The notes beneath the pieces were generated by a model. That model was given only the letters and a program-made list of their open reading frames with translations. It searched no databases and had not been told where the DNA came from. Below are positions 12,766 through 24,672 of a stretch of DNA of 64,000 nucleotides, one piece after another. Origin of the DNA: Larimichthys crocea (Eukaryota > Chordata > Actinopteri > Sciaenidae); the NCBI RefSeq assembly GCF_000972845.2, contig NC_040016.1, positions 2,686,701 through 2,750,700 on the forward strand. Direction: 5' to 3'. The stretch's first letter is position 1; every line of letters starts with the position of its first letter. The position numbers were made by a program, and so were the translations under genes.

Positions 12766-15689
12766 TGTGGGCTGTGTGTGTGTGGGATACTCTCAGTCAG
12801 ACGATGCAAACTTTGGGAGCTTTTTATAGTATTTACTAATCTGATTAGATTGAACAGGAGGACTGACCCATTTAAAATGTTAGTTTTCAAATTGGTTACC
12901 ATTCTGCAAGACACAATAGAGCACATGAACAGTGGTGGTGGTGAATAACAATACAGAAACCTGCTTGAGATGTTTAGCTACAGTAACATGGTGCAAAATA
13001 GAGAGCATAAGTCCTCACGTCACGTCCTCTTTCTGAGTAAGTATTTTGATGTAGTTTACTTGTGTCCATTTTCTCTGATAAACTGCCTTTCACTTGTTAG
13101 ACCATTCATAATCTCAACAAAGTTAAACAATGATTAGTTTGGAAGCATTAAAAAAAACTACAGCTTCCAAGAAAATGTACAAGCACAGAAGCTTGTGTAC
13201 GTTTTAACTTAGTTTCTTTAATATCTGTGATATCCACAAACTTCTTCCTCTAAACTTCTTTTTTTTACAACTTTTAATTGGTTATTTAGAATAAATGAAT
13301 TGGTAATTTATTGTGTCTAAAAATGTCTACACCGTTCGGTCCTCTCTGTCCTGCTGTCATTACAGAGTAACTAGCCGTGACACCTCGAATCGCTCATCAG
13401 CTCGCCTCTTTTGTTTAGCTGTGACATTTAGCCTGTGAAAGCCTAGGGCTTATGGAAAATGTTTATTTAAAGCAGTTCAAAGCAGAAATATTAAATAAAC
13501 AACATTATTAGATTTTTTGAAATACTGTTTTTATTTAGACACTTGTTGTGAGCCACCTGGGTTAGGCCGTAAGGTTGTGTGCCAAGGCTGAATTTTTAGT
13601 TATTTGGATTATTACAAATGTCAATGGGAATGAAATTAGGTTTTATTATGTCTGGAACAGAACCCAGACCTTACGGTTTAATTTCAGATCTTCATAAAAT
13701 TTCTCGCACTGACCTGCTTCCTTGTGGACATAATTTCTAACGTCTAAGTCTGTGTTGTATATCCACTGCTTGTGGAAAAAGAATAGAACTGAGAAGTACC
13801 ATAACAGGAGCTTTAATATCATATTATGCAAAATTTTCACGTTGCCTTGCCAAACCGTACATGTGTTACAGAGCAGAGTCCAGGCTGCTGTCAGGTGTGT
13901 TGTTCCACAGACCTTACAAGCTTACTCTCTTGTTTGTCCAGGCAAGGTTCCAAGAGAGCAGGTTCATCTAGCCCGCATGTTGGGAGCTCTTTGGCTGTTT
14001 GGCCTCCTGTGTACAGATTGGCTCGGATTACAGGATTATTTTTTTCCCTTCCTTTTTAGTAAAATGTCTAAGCGCTGGAGAATTCTGTTTCAAAGGTATG
14101 TTGTTGTTTAAACACATCTTCAGATAGGAGACCTCAAAAAATTCTCCTTCGTCGGGTCTTTTGAGTTCGCAAAGCTCCTTTGAATCATTTTCATTTGTTA
14201 TTGAGGGACCATGACAGAAAGAGAAATGTCAGCTTTAAAATATTAGATGTCAAAATGTGTTCAAAGTAAGCTGAGCATAACTCAGCTGAGTCTTGTAATG
14301 CACCTCTGTTTTATCTGGGGGAAAGAGCACTGTTCCTCTATTCTTCTCTGCTTCCCGTTCTCCCTTTATTTCACATTTATTACCATGCATGTATCATCTC
14401 ATGTCAGCCTCAGCTCTCCTCAGTGCACCTTTCTCTCTGCTTTTTGCTCTCTCCCCTGAGAGCTTTCCTCCTGTTCCCCTTTCTGTCCCATTGCTCTACC
14501 CTGTGCAGTTTTCATAGTCTTTATTAAAAATCCCTGGTTCAAATGAGTCTCATAATAATGGCAAGTAAAATAACATTCAGCTCTTGTCAGTTCTCAATCC
14601 TCCACAGAGGCAACGGGATTTATTTCATGCCTCTCGTTGCGCACATTTTCTGCTCATAAAAGCTCCACTTTAGTTGACCTCTTTTAAGTGAAGAAATGTT
14701 TTGTGCAACGGAGCTTGCTCTCAGAGAAGTCTTATGTACAGAAATGAACTTTTTTCTCTCAGTTCCAGCAGTTAATAAAATTGTGATTCCTAACTAATTT
14801 AGCCCAAACTACTTAACCAACTTATTCTAAAGATTAAACACAATGCTTATATATTACAATTTTAAAAATACAGACTTTTAGCTAGAGATAAATAAATAGC
14901 TGATGTTATGAAAAGTGCCCTCTGTATCTGCAGACAGATGATGAAGACTTCTAAATAGGAAACCTTCTAACTGCAGCATGAAATCTTGAACATCTCATCC
15001 AAAAAGTATTTATATAAGTAATGATATAGGTTATCAGCTCACTGCATGAACTGTATTTGTTTGTGCTTGTAACTGGTCACTGTGTTACTGTGTTAATTTA
15101 TTATATGATACCAGAGTAAGAACTCCAAAGTACAGTATATCTGTCTAAACATTATTCACCAATAGGGCAAAATAACTCCCTTTGTAGGATAGGATTTGTG
15201 TGTCATCAAGGCTGATTTACTAGCAGGGAAAACAGATAACTGCCCAAGGGACATAAGAAAATTAATGTAGGAAGGTGCAGTATCATCTAAGGCAAGTACA
15301 GTGTTGTTAGCTAATCTTGAAGCCCTGTGTTGAAGAGGGACCTGGTGCTAAAATCTAGTTTTAAGTCTTTTGTTATTTTAGTTTATATTTTGCTCATATA
15401 GTTTTTGCAGCATTTCTACAATGTAACTGAAACACAGAAAACCTGGAGTCACATTGTATTATTTCAGCACATGAGTAGCCTACTTGTTGGTCCCTGAGCC
15501 TCTGGGCAAATAATTAAGCTACCATGTATACTGTGTTTTGCTGTGTGTACTGTGGTTAACTCTTGGAACTTGGAGGTGACAGGATACATACACAATTCAT
15601 AGCAGACTGAAAGCAGCCACATTAGGGGGCTGACAACAGTTTTTCTCTCACAGGACAGCTGTGAATATAGACATTTAGGAAAGTGTGAC

Positions 15690-15965
15690 ATCATGGATGA
15701 CAGTCGAACTCCTCTTTATCCTCAAGCTACCCACAAGGCTCCAAAGCCTAACAGATCCATCAAGCTTATCACGTCAGGCATGTCATGTTTTGGAAACCTG
15801 CTTCATCAGCTTTAGTAACAAGATCAATGTTTGTGAGATTACAATTTATTTGTACGCAGATGACTCAATTCTGTGTACAGACAGAGATGACAGAAGTAGA
15901 ATCATACTCTTGAGAAACAGGGCTCCTCTAAAACTGGATCTCCACCTTGAAGGTTAGACTCAGTT
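15690..15965 (+). mobile_element. decayed LINE reverse-transcriptase fragment (probable)
   Basis: In one plus-strand frame, residues near 15,850 read IYLYADDSILCT, which fits the YADD catalytic box of non-LTR reverse transcriptases. About 120 bp upstream (near 15,731) another frame reads YPQGSKA, resembling the PQGS box that stands some 30-40 residues before YADD in LINE proteins. The two boxes are in different frames and stops occur nearby, so this is a frameshifted relic of a non-LTR retrotransposon, not a gene. Its ends and family are unresolved. The flanks up to about 16,300 may belong to it. Confidence 0.45.
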
Positions 15966-17199
15966 AGAATCTACTGGAAGAATCAAAAACCTAACCAACA
16001 TCTCAGTCAGGGAATGTGAGAAACTGGTCATCTTGAGGAAAGTGGCTGTATTACCCTTAAAGAGCAAAGTCACAATCTGAAAGCACAGGTCTGCAGTGGT
16101 CTGGGAAGTGTGGTTCTCTCAGATTGTGGACATGATGCACCCACATGTCCACAACCACACATATCCTTTTCTGATTATTTCTATGACCATGTCCTAAATG
16201 CATATGCATACAGAAGGAGAGAAGTACACTTTACTGATTACCTGCAACCGCTCTTCCAGGCCAGTGAGCTTGTTGGTAAGTAACATGCATGTCTCAGAAT
16301 ACACAGAATACATTTGAAACAAGGTACAAAAGCCTTAAGTAAATCTGGCCCTGTGTGTCACCAGTCTATCCAGAATCCATGTGATTTCAGATTGGCATTT
16401 ACCTTTCTAACTCAACACAAAGCTGACTGATAGTTTAACTTTAGCTGTCTGAACCATCCAGAAATAATTGTTTCACATCAATGCTGAGATGATGTGTGGG
16501 CAAGCTAGATAAAACTACATTAATATGTTGAAATAGCTTGTTGAGAAAGTTTATGGGTAGTGGGGGGTTTTCTGGTCTCTTGTGAACTTCAATCGTTCAA
16601 TATAACCAGTAGCTCCTCTTTGTTATGTGTACTTTATATTATCCAGGAATGTTATTATTGCATTCACATAGGAAGTTCTCAGTCACACTACTTATATTTT
16701 CAATATAGCGATTATCACCCCTTCTGGATGTTAAACTGAAGCTGGATAACTCATAAATTATCCCCCACCCCCCCACCTAATGATTTATTTTCATCATAAT
16801 TAATTTTCATTCTGTCAGTTGACATGAACGTGCAGCGAACTACTGTAGCTTGGATGAGAAATTGCGTAAAAGTTGTCTTTCTCCAGGAGGGAGTATTCCC
16901 AGCTCTTTGATTTTATCGAGTGATGGGAAGCACATAAATCTCCTGCAGACTCACTCAAAGTAGAGAAAATGTAATCGTCACTTTCTGAAGTGTAGCAAAA
17001 AGGTAATATAGAGTAAAAGTAATACAAAGCAGCACTGTAACATTGTCATTTATGTGACATATATGTATAAACCACTGTCCCACATCTGTATGATATACCA
17101 TACTTAACAGGATTACACCAGCACTTGTCTCTGTGCTATTAACCTTTCCTCTCCAGGTTTCCTTTAATAAGGGCAAAGTGGGCATCCCTCAGCAAAGAC

Positions 17200-17430
17200 A
17201 AAGCAGTGTTTTCAGCCATTGTGATTTTAATTAGAGGAATTTGGCCACAGTCGACATCATCAGATCCTCTCATTTGTAATCTGAGTGAGTTGGCCGGCGC
17301 TGACGAGCTGACGTCCAAGACTCAACTGGACTCTTTAACCCCTCTGAGTAGACAGATTTTGTTTGACTTGCCATCTTATGCAAACACGGAGCTACAGGAA
17401 TTGTGTTTCAAAGTGCCTGAAACCAGGCAG
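17200..17430. promoter_or_regulatory. candidate conserved non-coding element
   Basis: A unique, higher-GC block inside AT-rich intron: GTGATTTTAATTAGAGG, then GGCCGGCGCTGACGAGCTGACG. It has no repeat character. A 76-codon plus-strand ORF spans it but shows no known domain and no coding-type splice context. Enhancer-like texture is the only support. Confidence 0.25.
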
Positions 17431-18229
17431 ATCTGACAAAACACTATTACAGTGAAATAAAAAAAATGAAGTGTTTATAAATACAGTCCAAATTTTTTTA
17501 GGTGTGCTGCAGCCTTGCATTTTGACAAAAACCTCACTGAATTTTATGGCTAAAAATACAACGTCTTGAAATTCAAAAGGTCTTCCATGCACAAAAAGCA
17601 TCAGACATAAATTTCCTACGATGAAATGATTGGAGACGGACCTTAGCCTACAGTATACAAGCTGTTTTACCGTTTTGTAAAGTCTAGTCCTAGTCAATCA
17701 ACTGTTTCAGTCAGCGGATTTGAACTAAAGATGAAATAACTGTTCTTGCTGTACACTCTATAACAGTCATACGTCTAGTCTCTTCCAGCAATTCACATAG
17801 CAGGGGATCAGTCAGTGCCACAGGGGGGCCGTGGTGCTCTGTGTCTGGGCGTGCCATCTCAGGCGAGTGGCAGGCTTTCACCACGTGGACCACCTCTACT
17901 TTATTAGATTAGACTCTGGCCCTCCTCGGGTTTGTAATTGCATTTGCCTGATGCTGTGTATTTAAGAATAGAACGGCCTTGGTCCCTGTGGCTCTCCCCT
18001 ACCTGATTTCCCAGCTGCCTCTGAGGGGAGCAGACCAGTGCCAGCCCCGGGATAAGAAGTCACCATGACAACCAGGAGGCAACTGGTGAGGAGAAAAAGG
18101 AAAAAGACTTTCCAAGTGGACTTCTTCTTTGTTATTCACTGTTACTAAACATGTGTTAGGCAATTCACTTTGGTTCATTTCTTTGCATCTCTTGTTTTTT
18201 GTTCTGAGAGGGGGCAAATGTTTCCTTGT

Positions 18230-18485
18230 GCTGGGTCTCCCAGGGAGCGGGAAATGAAGGGCTGTCGAATGGAGACTCGTATTTCATCCTGTCCATAATT
18301 TATGGAGGGACTAGGTTTAGGATGGGACATTGCGCTAACATGAGGGATGCTTGTCATAAGCATCCCCCACGAGTCATAAGCAACTGGAGGGGGTACAAAT
18401 CGATGGTGACACATGTTTCGGTTAGCTACACAGGGCGCTTGATGTCATTTTCCCATCATAAGCATTTGCAGATAAGCTTCCATTA
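18230..18485. promoter_or_regulatory. candidate regulatory block with hairpin and threefold motif
   Basis: The block contains a perfect 9-bp inverted repeat, GGGATGCTT (18,344-18,352) and AAGCATCCC (18,358-18,366), around a 5-base loop. It also holds three copies of TCATAAGCA, at 18,354-18,362, 18,374-18,382 and 18,456-18,464. The sequence is complex and repeat-free. Together this looks like a conserved regulatory element, though no specific factor can be named from sequence alone. Confidence 0.3.
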
Positions 18486-19123
18486 AATGTCATTATGTGT
18501 CCGTAGCTGTTTGAGGCTAGTCGACTGGGCCTGTTAGGGTTTCCTGCTAGAATGCTAACAGTTACAGCCAATGTGACTTAGCAGAAACGCCGTACTACAC
18601 AGGGTTGGTGGTTGACCTCCTCCAGCCTGTTCTGCTATAGTGAGGCAGCAAGCTTTACTATATATGGCATGGGACAGTGACATTCTTTTGAACTGGGAGT
18701 TGCACCAGCCGGGGTAGTATATCATAAAGCACAACCTGTCTGCTAATCACAAATTACAGCCAGCCTCTCCTCTAGCTCTGATCCAGCTCTCTCCACTGGG
18801 AAGGGAGGAGGGCCAAGGAAAAGAATACTAGCTCCTGCCAAGTCCCCACCACTCCCCACTACAAGGTGCTTATAAATCGACATCCTCGCAGATAGGTCAA
18901 GGTTTTGATTTGGTCGTGACCTTAGTTCATAAATCTGAATGATGTAGGGGCCTTGGTTAAAAGGCTGCTGGATCAACTCTCAGATGGGACACCCCTCCCT
19001 CGCTTTCTGTCTCTTTCTCTCCTTCTCTGACTCTCTCTCCTCTTCCATCTCTCCGACCTCACGTGACTTTTTCAGTCCCCGCTGCAGTCTCAAGTCCCCG
19101 GAGCCTCTATAACAGGCAGAGGG

Positions 19124-19124
<1 letters not shown>

Positions 19125-19168
<44 letters not shown>
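19125..19168. repeat. (GA)n microsatellite
   Basis: GA dinucleotide run of about 44 bp. It lies beside a CT-rich stretch upstream (19,000-19,060), forming homopurine-homopyrimidine DNA in the intron. Confidence 0.95.
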
Positions 19169-19172
<4 letters not shown>

Positions 19173-20708
19173 TGGCAAGAGGGTGAAACAGGCAATCAAT
19201 AAATCAATATGTTTTGCGCCACTAAGCTAGGGTAAGCTCACTCTCTCAAAGCTGTGCGTGCATGCACACACACACATCCTCACCACTTACCATCCGGGCA
19301 AATTTCTTTCAACGCACACACAAACAAACAAATGAAGGCCCAGGACAGAATGTCCCTTGCCAAAAGACATTTTGTTGTTTTAGGGACTTTCTTTTTTTCT
19401 CATTCTATTTCCTGTTTTGGATCATTAAGCCATTGATTTTTGTTTCAACGGGTAAGTGGTGGGGGGGGACCCCTAGGGAGCCAGCTGAAAACCTCAACAG
19501 AGTGGCTCCAGCAGGAGTTTCTCTAGTTGTGACAGGCTGCTCCCAAGGGCCAGTGGGCCTTCTTAACTCTGCAGGGGAGAAACTATCGCCTGAAATCAGT
19601 CATTCTGCCTCAGCTTTCCCAGGCTCTCCTCCATAAGAGTATTCACTTGGATATCTATAGATTTTTTTCTTGCTAAATGTCTTTGCAACCACTGGAAGTA
19701 CAAACTTGTGCATTTAGTTATAGATTTGGATTCTGGTCCTTGCAGAATTTCTTGGAAGTGTACAAATGGTCAGTTCTTTTCATGGATTTTAAAGGATGTA
19801 AAAAGTTGGCTGGAGCATCTGCTTTCCTATCACTATGTCCAATATTTTTAGGTCCGCGGGGGCGGTGAGGGTAGAGGAGAGTGCTGGAGAGATATGGTGA
19901 GATACAGTAGCAACCCTGGCAGACCAAGATTCAGTTGGCCAACAGCCAGCAAGATATTACAGTCAGATATATAGTAACACAGATGGATGCACTCAGCCTA
20001 AAGAGGCTGACATATTGGCCAGCGCTGTCATAAGAATGACATAATACCTATCCTGACAGGTAATGAAAATAAAGGCTACTCCACTGCAGAGTTGCATAAG
20101 CGCTTTAACTTTAGCTCAACGTAAAACATTGCTCGTGACATATGGGGTATCCCAAGGGAAGTTTCAGAGTGGTTGGATGTTAAAGGTGGAGGTCTGACAA
20201 TTGGAAGTGGTCCCCTAACATGCTGCAGATGTAACTCTTGATTTCATCACTCACCGCTAAAGAATCTGATGGGTTCTACTGTGCAGCTCCTTGATATAGC
20301 GGTATTATTCTGCATTTCATTAAAATGCATCTCAGTGATCTGCGCTGAATCGATCGGCACTCTCCCTCACAAAATGCAGACATATATATATTCAGCCTGA
20401 AAGCACAAAACTATTCAAATATGTGGAAGGTTGTAATGATGCATGCAGTCTTTATAATTCCAAAATTGTGATATGTCTCATATAACAACCAATTACTGGT
20501 CATATCATTGGTGTGAGCTACTGACAGTTTGGATTTTTTTGTACACAAAGGCAAGCAAAACATCAAAACATCTCACTTACTGTTACATTTCTGTGTACAG
20601 TATCTCGTTTTATTTGAATTTAAAGCTATATTGACTGACAATGTTGCATCATTATGGTAAAATGCATCCCTGGTGGTTGGATTACCTACTCTGGTGTATC
20701 ATTACACA

Positions 20709-20896
20709 TTCACTTTCTTTTTTTAAGATATTTTATTCAGCTTTATTGTATAGAAACAGCTGAAGAGTGACAGGAATGTGGGGAGAGAGACTTAGGGAAA
20801 TTACATGCAGCAAAGGGCTGCAGGTCGGATTCGAACCCTGGGCCGCTGTTGAGCCTCTACCAAATGAGCTAATCGAAACCCCTACGCGTTCACTTT
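20709..20896 (-). mobile_element. tRNA-derived SINE, copy 1, with 8-bp target-site duplication
   Basis: Read on the minus strand, the 5' head carries pol III promoter boxes: box A-like TAGCTCATTTGG (plus 20,860-20,871) and box B GGTTCGAATCC (plus 20,827-20,837). A body with GCTGCATGTAATT and CACATTCCTGTC follows, then an A-rich 3' tail ending at about 20,717. Perfect 8-bp direct repeats TTCACTTT flank it (20,709-20,716 and 20,889-20,896). It shares its whole body with the copy at 41,354-41,550. It is not a functional tRNA. Confidence 0.88.
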
Positions 20897-22934
20897 TATG
20901 TGTTGAGCTCAGTTTGGAGAAACTCCAAGTTCATCTGAGTCATTTAGTGCCAGATGTAAAGGGGGCCTGTTTCACAAGATGAGATAAATATGAAAAAGTG
21001 CTGTGTTTTGGCAACATTCCTGCAAAGTACACCAAAGAGGACTGAAATTAATACCAAGGGAGCATGGCATGTAATGAAACAGCTCCTCTGCTCAAAAACA
21101 ATTTAAAAAAAAATCTTGTGCCATGTAGAGAAGGAATAGTTTAAATTAACTAAATGATCAATAACCATGTGGCATAGATGCCTTACTTTAAAACTTGTTA
21201 AATTACTTCTCGTGATGTCTTCAAAGACCAAGATCACTCTTTGGTTTGAGACAATACGTGAAAGTAAGACAATCAACACGACCAAAATAAACCAGACTAT
21301 GGCAAAAAAAATGGGGGATCTCGTCTGATAATGTTACCCTGCTATTTTTCCCCCCTTCTTCAATCAGGTCTTCTGCCCTCTTCTTCCTGTTCCAGCTCTA
21401 ACTCTGTTCGAAAGGAAAGGCAGCTGGAGATACTTTACAGGTTCAATTTGAAGGAACTTTTCCTCCATTAATAATGAAATTGTATTCCCCTCTCCTCCTC
21501 TCTTTCTCACTTCCCCCAGGAACGAACGTGGTGCTGCTCTGTTGCTGCTACTTAAAGCTCCTTCACACTTTTAGTTTCTCAACTCTCTTCTTCTTATCCT
21601 TAGCTGAACCCTCAGTTTTGGTAGAAGGAAAGAAAGATCAGGGAATGAAAAATGAAACAAACGTAAATGAAGAAAGACAGGAAAAGACAAGGACAGACAA
21701 CTTTAATGGAGTAAAATATAGAAAATGAAAGTTTCATACTGTACCGAGAGTTTAATTTATTTCACAGGGCTATGTTCACGGTCACTAACTCAGTCTGTCT
21801 TTCTTCTCAGTCAACATTTTTTTCCTTGTATGTGGAATTCAGACGGAGGAAGCATATATCATTACAGGCCACTGAGTAGCTGAAGCTATGGGAATGAACG
21901 AGAGTAAGAAAATTCAAAGATAAGAAAGAGACAGATTGATATTTGACCATTGTGTCCTTCACACTTTACAAAGACGGAAGATTCTTCCAGAGTTTTATTG
22001 CCGTCATCATGTTTTCACATTCCTCCTGTATGGGAATGTAGGCTACAGTACATGCAAACATCAGCGCTCACATGTGTATGTATGTGTGTATACTTCATTC
22101 AATCACGTGCATGTGCATATTTTTGAGTCTTAAGTGTGTGGGAGTGAGAGAACATTCACATCGCCCACCTGGGCTCTAGCTGGGAGCCAATAGAGCTGTC
22201 TTACTGAAAAACTCCCTGTTGTTTCTTTGGCGGAGCCTAACAGGCAGATTTGACTGTATCACTTCCTTCTTACTCCTCCTCCTCTACTCTACCTTCCCTC
22301 CTCTCCCTCGATCTGCTCTGTTCCTCTGTTTCTGACACTCATCTCTTTCTCCCTCTCTTCCTGCCTTTTCTATATTTAATCAGGCAGTGTGTGGAATTAG
22401 TGATTATTTGATGGAAATATGCAGGCAAGAGAAATAGTGTGTGTATGCATGTGTGTGTGTGTGTGCTGAGAGAAGAGATGATCTCTCATCTATCTGTCTG
22501 AATCTTCTTATACCCTCCTGTCATTTCAGGGCAGAGCTGAATTTGGAGTGAGCAGAGAAGTTTTGAGGTTATGTATCGCATAAAAGCGCTTGCAGGGTTT
22601 TAGTTGGACGGTACAGAAATGCATGACATCTCTGTGCTACTTCTCTCTCTTTGTTTCTGTCTGCACCACTCTCCCTCTTCCTTTATGTCCTTCTCGCCTT
22701 TTTCTCTCCACTCAGACCACGTCTGCACTAAGGTCCTGTTAGGACCGACATTTTCACTGCATGACAAAAATGCAGTCCTGTCGTTTACTTCAATGAGACC
22801 ACTGCACTGAGGTATCTACAGCGGTGTCAGTGCAGAGTGCTCCAGCAAAAAAAAAAAAAAAACAGGGTTGGCATAAAAAAAGTTCAATCAGGCTCAAATT
22901 TTACCACAATACAAGGCAGCACCATCACCCCTGT

Positions 22935-23018
22935 GTTGGCCAACTGAAGCATGCACTCCTGGTAGAATTTATAACTGTTGGCCAACTGAAGCATGCACTC
23001 CTGGTAGAATTTATAACA
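22935..23018. repeat. 42-bp tandem duplication
   Basis: Two adjacent 42-bp units beginning GTTGGCCAACTGAAGCATGC (22,935 and 22,977), identical except for the last base. Near-identity means either a very recent duplication or an assembly stutter. Confidence 0.92.
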
Positions 23019-23309
23019 TGAGCGTGGTAATTCTACTGTTTATACGATGAAAATGGAGATGGGGAATGATGTGATAGCTTTCCGGAGTTATAAAGAGCTT
23101 CCTCATTTTAGTCGTCTCACCAGCTGTTTGTCGGTCTGAATGTGTCATAAGGTGACAACATAAAAAAAAAAAAAAAAAAAAAACATTTGCAGGTGGTAAA
23201 GATCTACACTCACACTGATTCATCTGAATAATAGGAACAAATTTGGTCGACAACCAACAAAGCAACGCTAACATCTGGTAAGAAGTGGGACAGAGGGAGT
23301 CACAGCTGG

Positions 23310-23680
23310 CTAAAGCAAAAGTGCAACATTTTGGGAAATACTCTTATTTGCTCCCTTGCCAAGAGTTTGATGACAAGAGCAATGTCACTCTCATATCTGT
23401 CCAGTAAATATACAGCTACAGCCAGCAGACAGTTTGCTTAACTCAGCATAAAGACTGGAAACAAGGGAAAAGCTATGCCTGTCTATCTGAAGCTAATGAA
23501 ATCCACCAACTAGCACCACTAAAGCTCACTAATTAACACATTGTATCTTGTTTTCATCCGTTCAAAAAGCAGTGACAAATGTGGTTTGACAAGGGGGTTA
23601 TGTGCTGGACGTCAGGAGCAGGGACTTTCTGTGATCTCCGCTGGTTGCCTGGCAACGTCACGGCGATGACTTGATGTCTT
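23310..23680. mobile_element. abundant percomorph interspersed repeat (family not named)
   Basis: The run containing CATTTTGGGAAATACTC, TAAAGACTGGAAACA, AAGCTCACTAATTAACACAT, GGGGGTTATGTGCTGG and GGTTGCCTGGCAACGTCACGG matches, from memory, a repeat found in very many copies in percomorph fish genomes. It has no coding capacity and is probably non-autonomous. Ends are approximate. A masking search against a fish repeat library would name it. Confidence 0.6.
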
Positions 23681-24635
23681 AACACATCCAAAGTAGCTAT
23701 TTAGTACTTCTCATTTACATGTTTTTTCCTTGTGTTTGTCAGACAACTGAATGAGGATAGTGATTTTAGTGCAGATCAAATTTTACTAGTTAAACAGGCA
23801 AAAACATCTATATGCTACTATTTTGTGATTAACGACTGATAAAGTAGTTACAGGAGACAAAAGGTGTTTTCTTAGTGTTATTCTTTCTTAACATTTCCCG
23901 CTCACATTAGAACTCAAGTTAGGTGTTCTCACATAGAGACTGTTATTGAACAGTGTTGTTTTTGGGGTGTGGACACACAGTCAGTGTGGATGAAAGGCCT
24001 AAAAAGACAGGAAAAGATGCTCTTTTGAAATTGTGTAGACATACTTTTATTTGTTACTTCTGTAGCTTCTCACTGACTGTTTTTATCTTTTGTTTCTATA
24101 TACATTTTTGTATTTTGAGTCTCTCTGTGCCTTTTTTTCTCCCCCCAATACAAGGGCAAGCTATTGTGAGTGACAGCTCATTACAACACCATCTCCTCAC
24201 CCCATAACCTCATGAGAGTGTGTTTATGTGAGTGCGTGTGCACGCAGAAAGTGGCAGAAAGCGCATGGGCGTGCATGACGTCCATTTTTGTGCTTATTTG
24301 AACATAAGAGTGGTTGCATTTCCTGGCTGAGTGCATTCATGGTGTGTTTGCCATGCTGCTATTTGTGTCTATATTTACATTTGCATACGCTATAAGGTAT
24401 CTTTCATATGCACAGGCCTTTCAAGTCAGCTCTCACTCTCTTCTTCTCATACACACACATTCACACACACACACACGCGCATTCACAGTCCGGCAATATG
24501 CAGCTCATGAATACTCCCAATTATGTGAAAACCAACTCATCGTGTCGGTACCTCAGTGGTGGCTGGAGAAGAGGACAAAAGTTGTGGGGGGATGGAAGTG
24601 AAGCCCAGTTCAGAATATGACAGCTTTTGAACTTG

Positions 24636-24671
<36 letters not shown>
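24636..24671. repeat. (TTA)n microsatellite
   Basis: TTA/ATT trinucleotide tract of about 10 units preceded by a T run. Confidence 0.95.
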
Positions 24672-24672
<1 letters not shown>

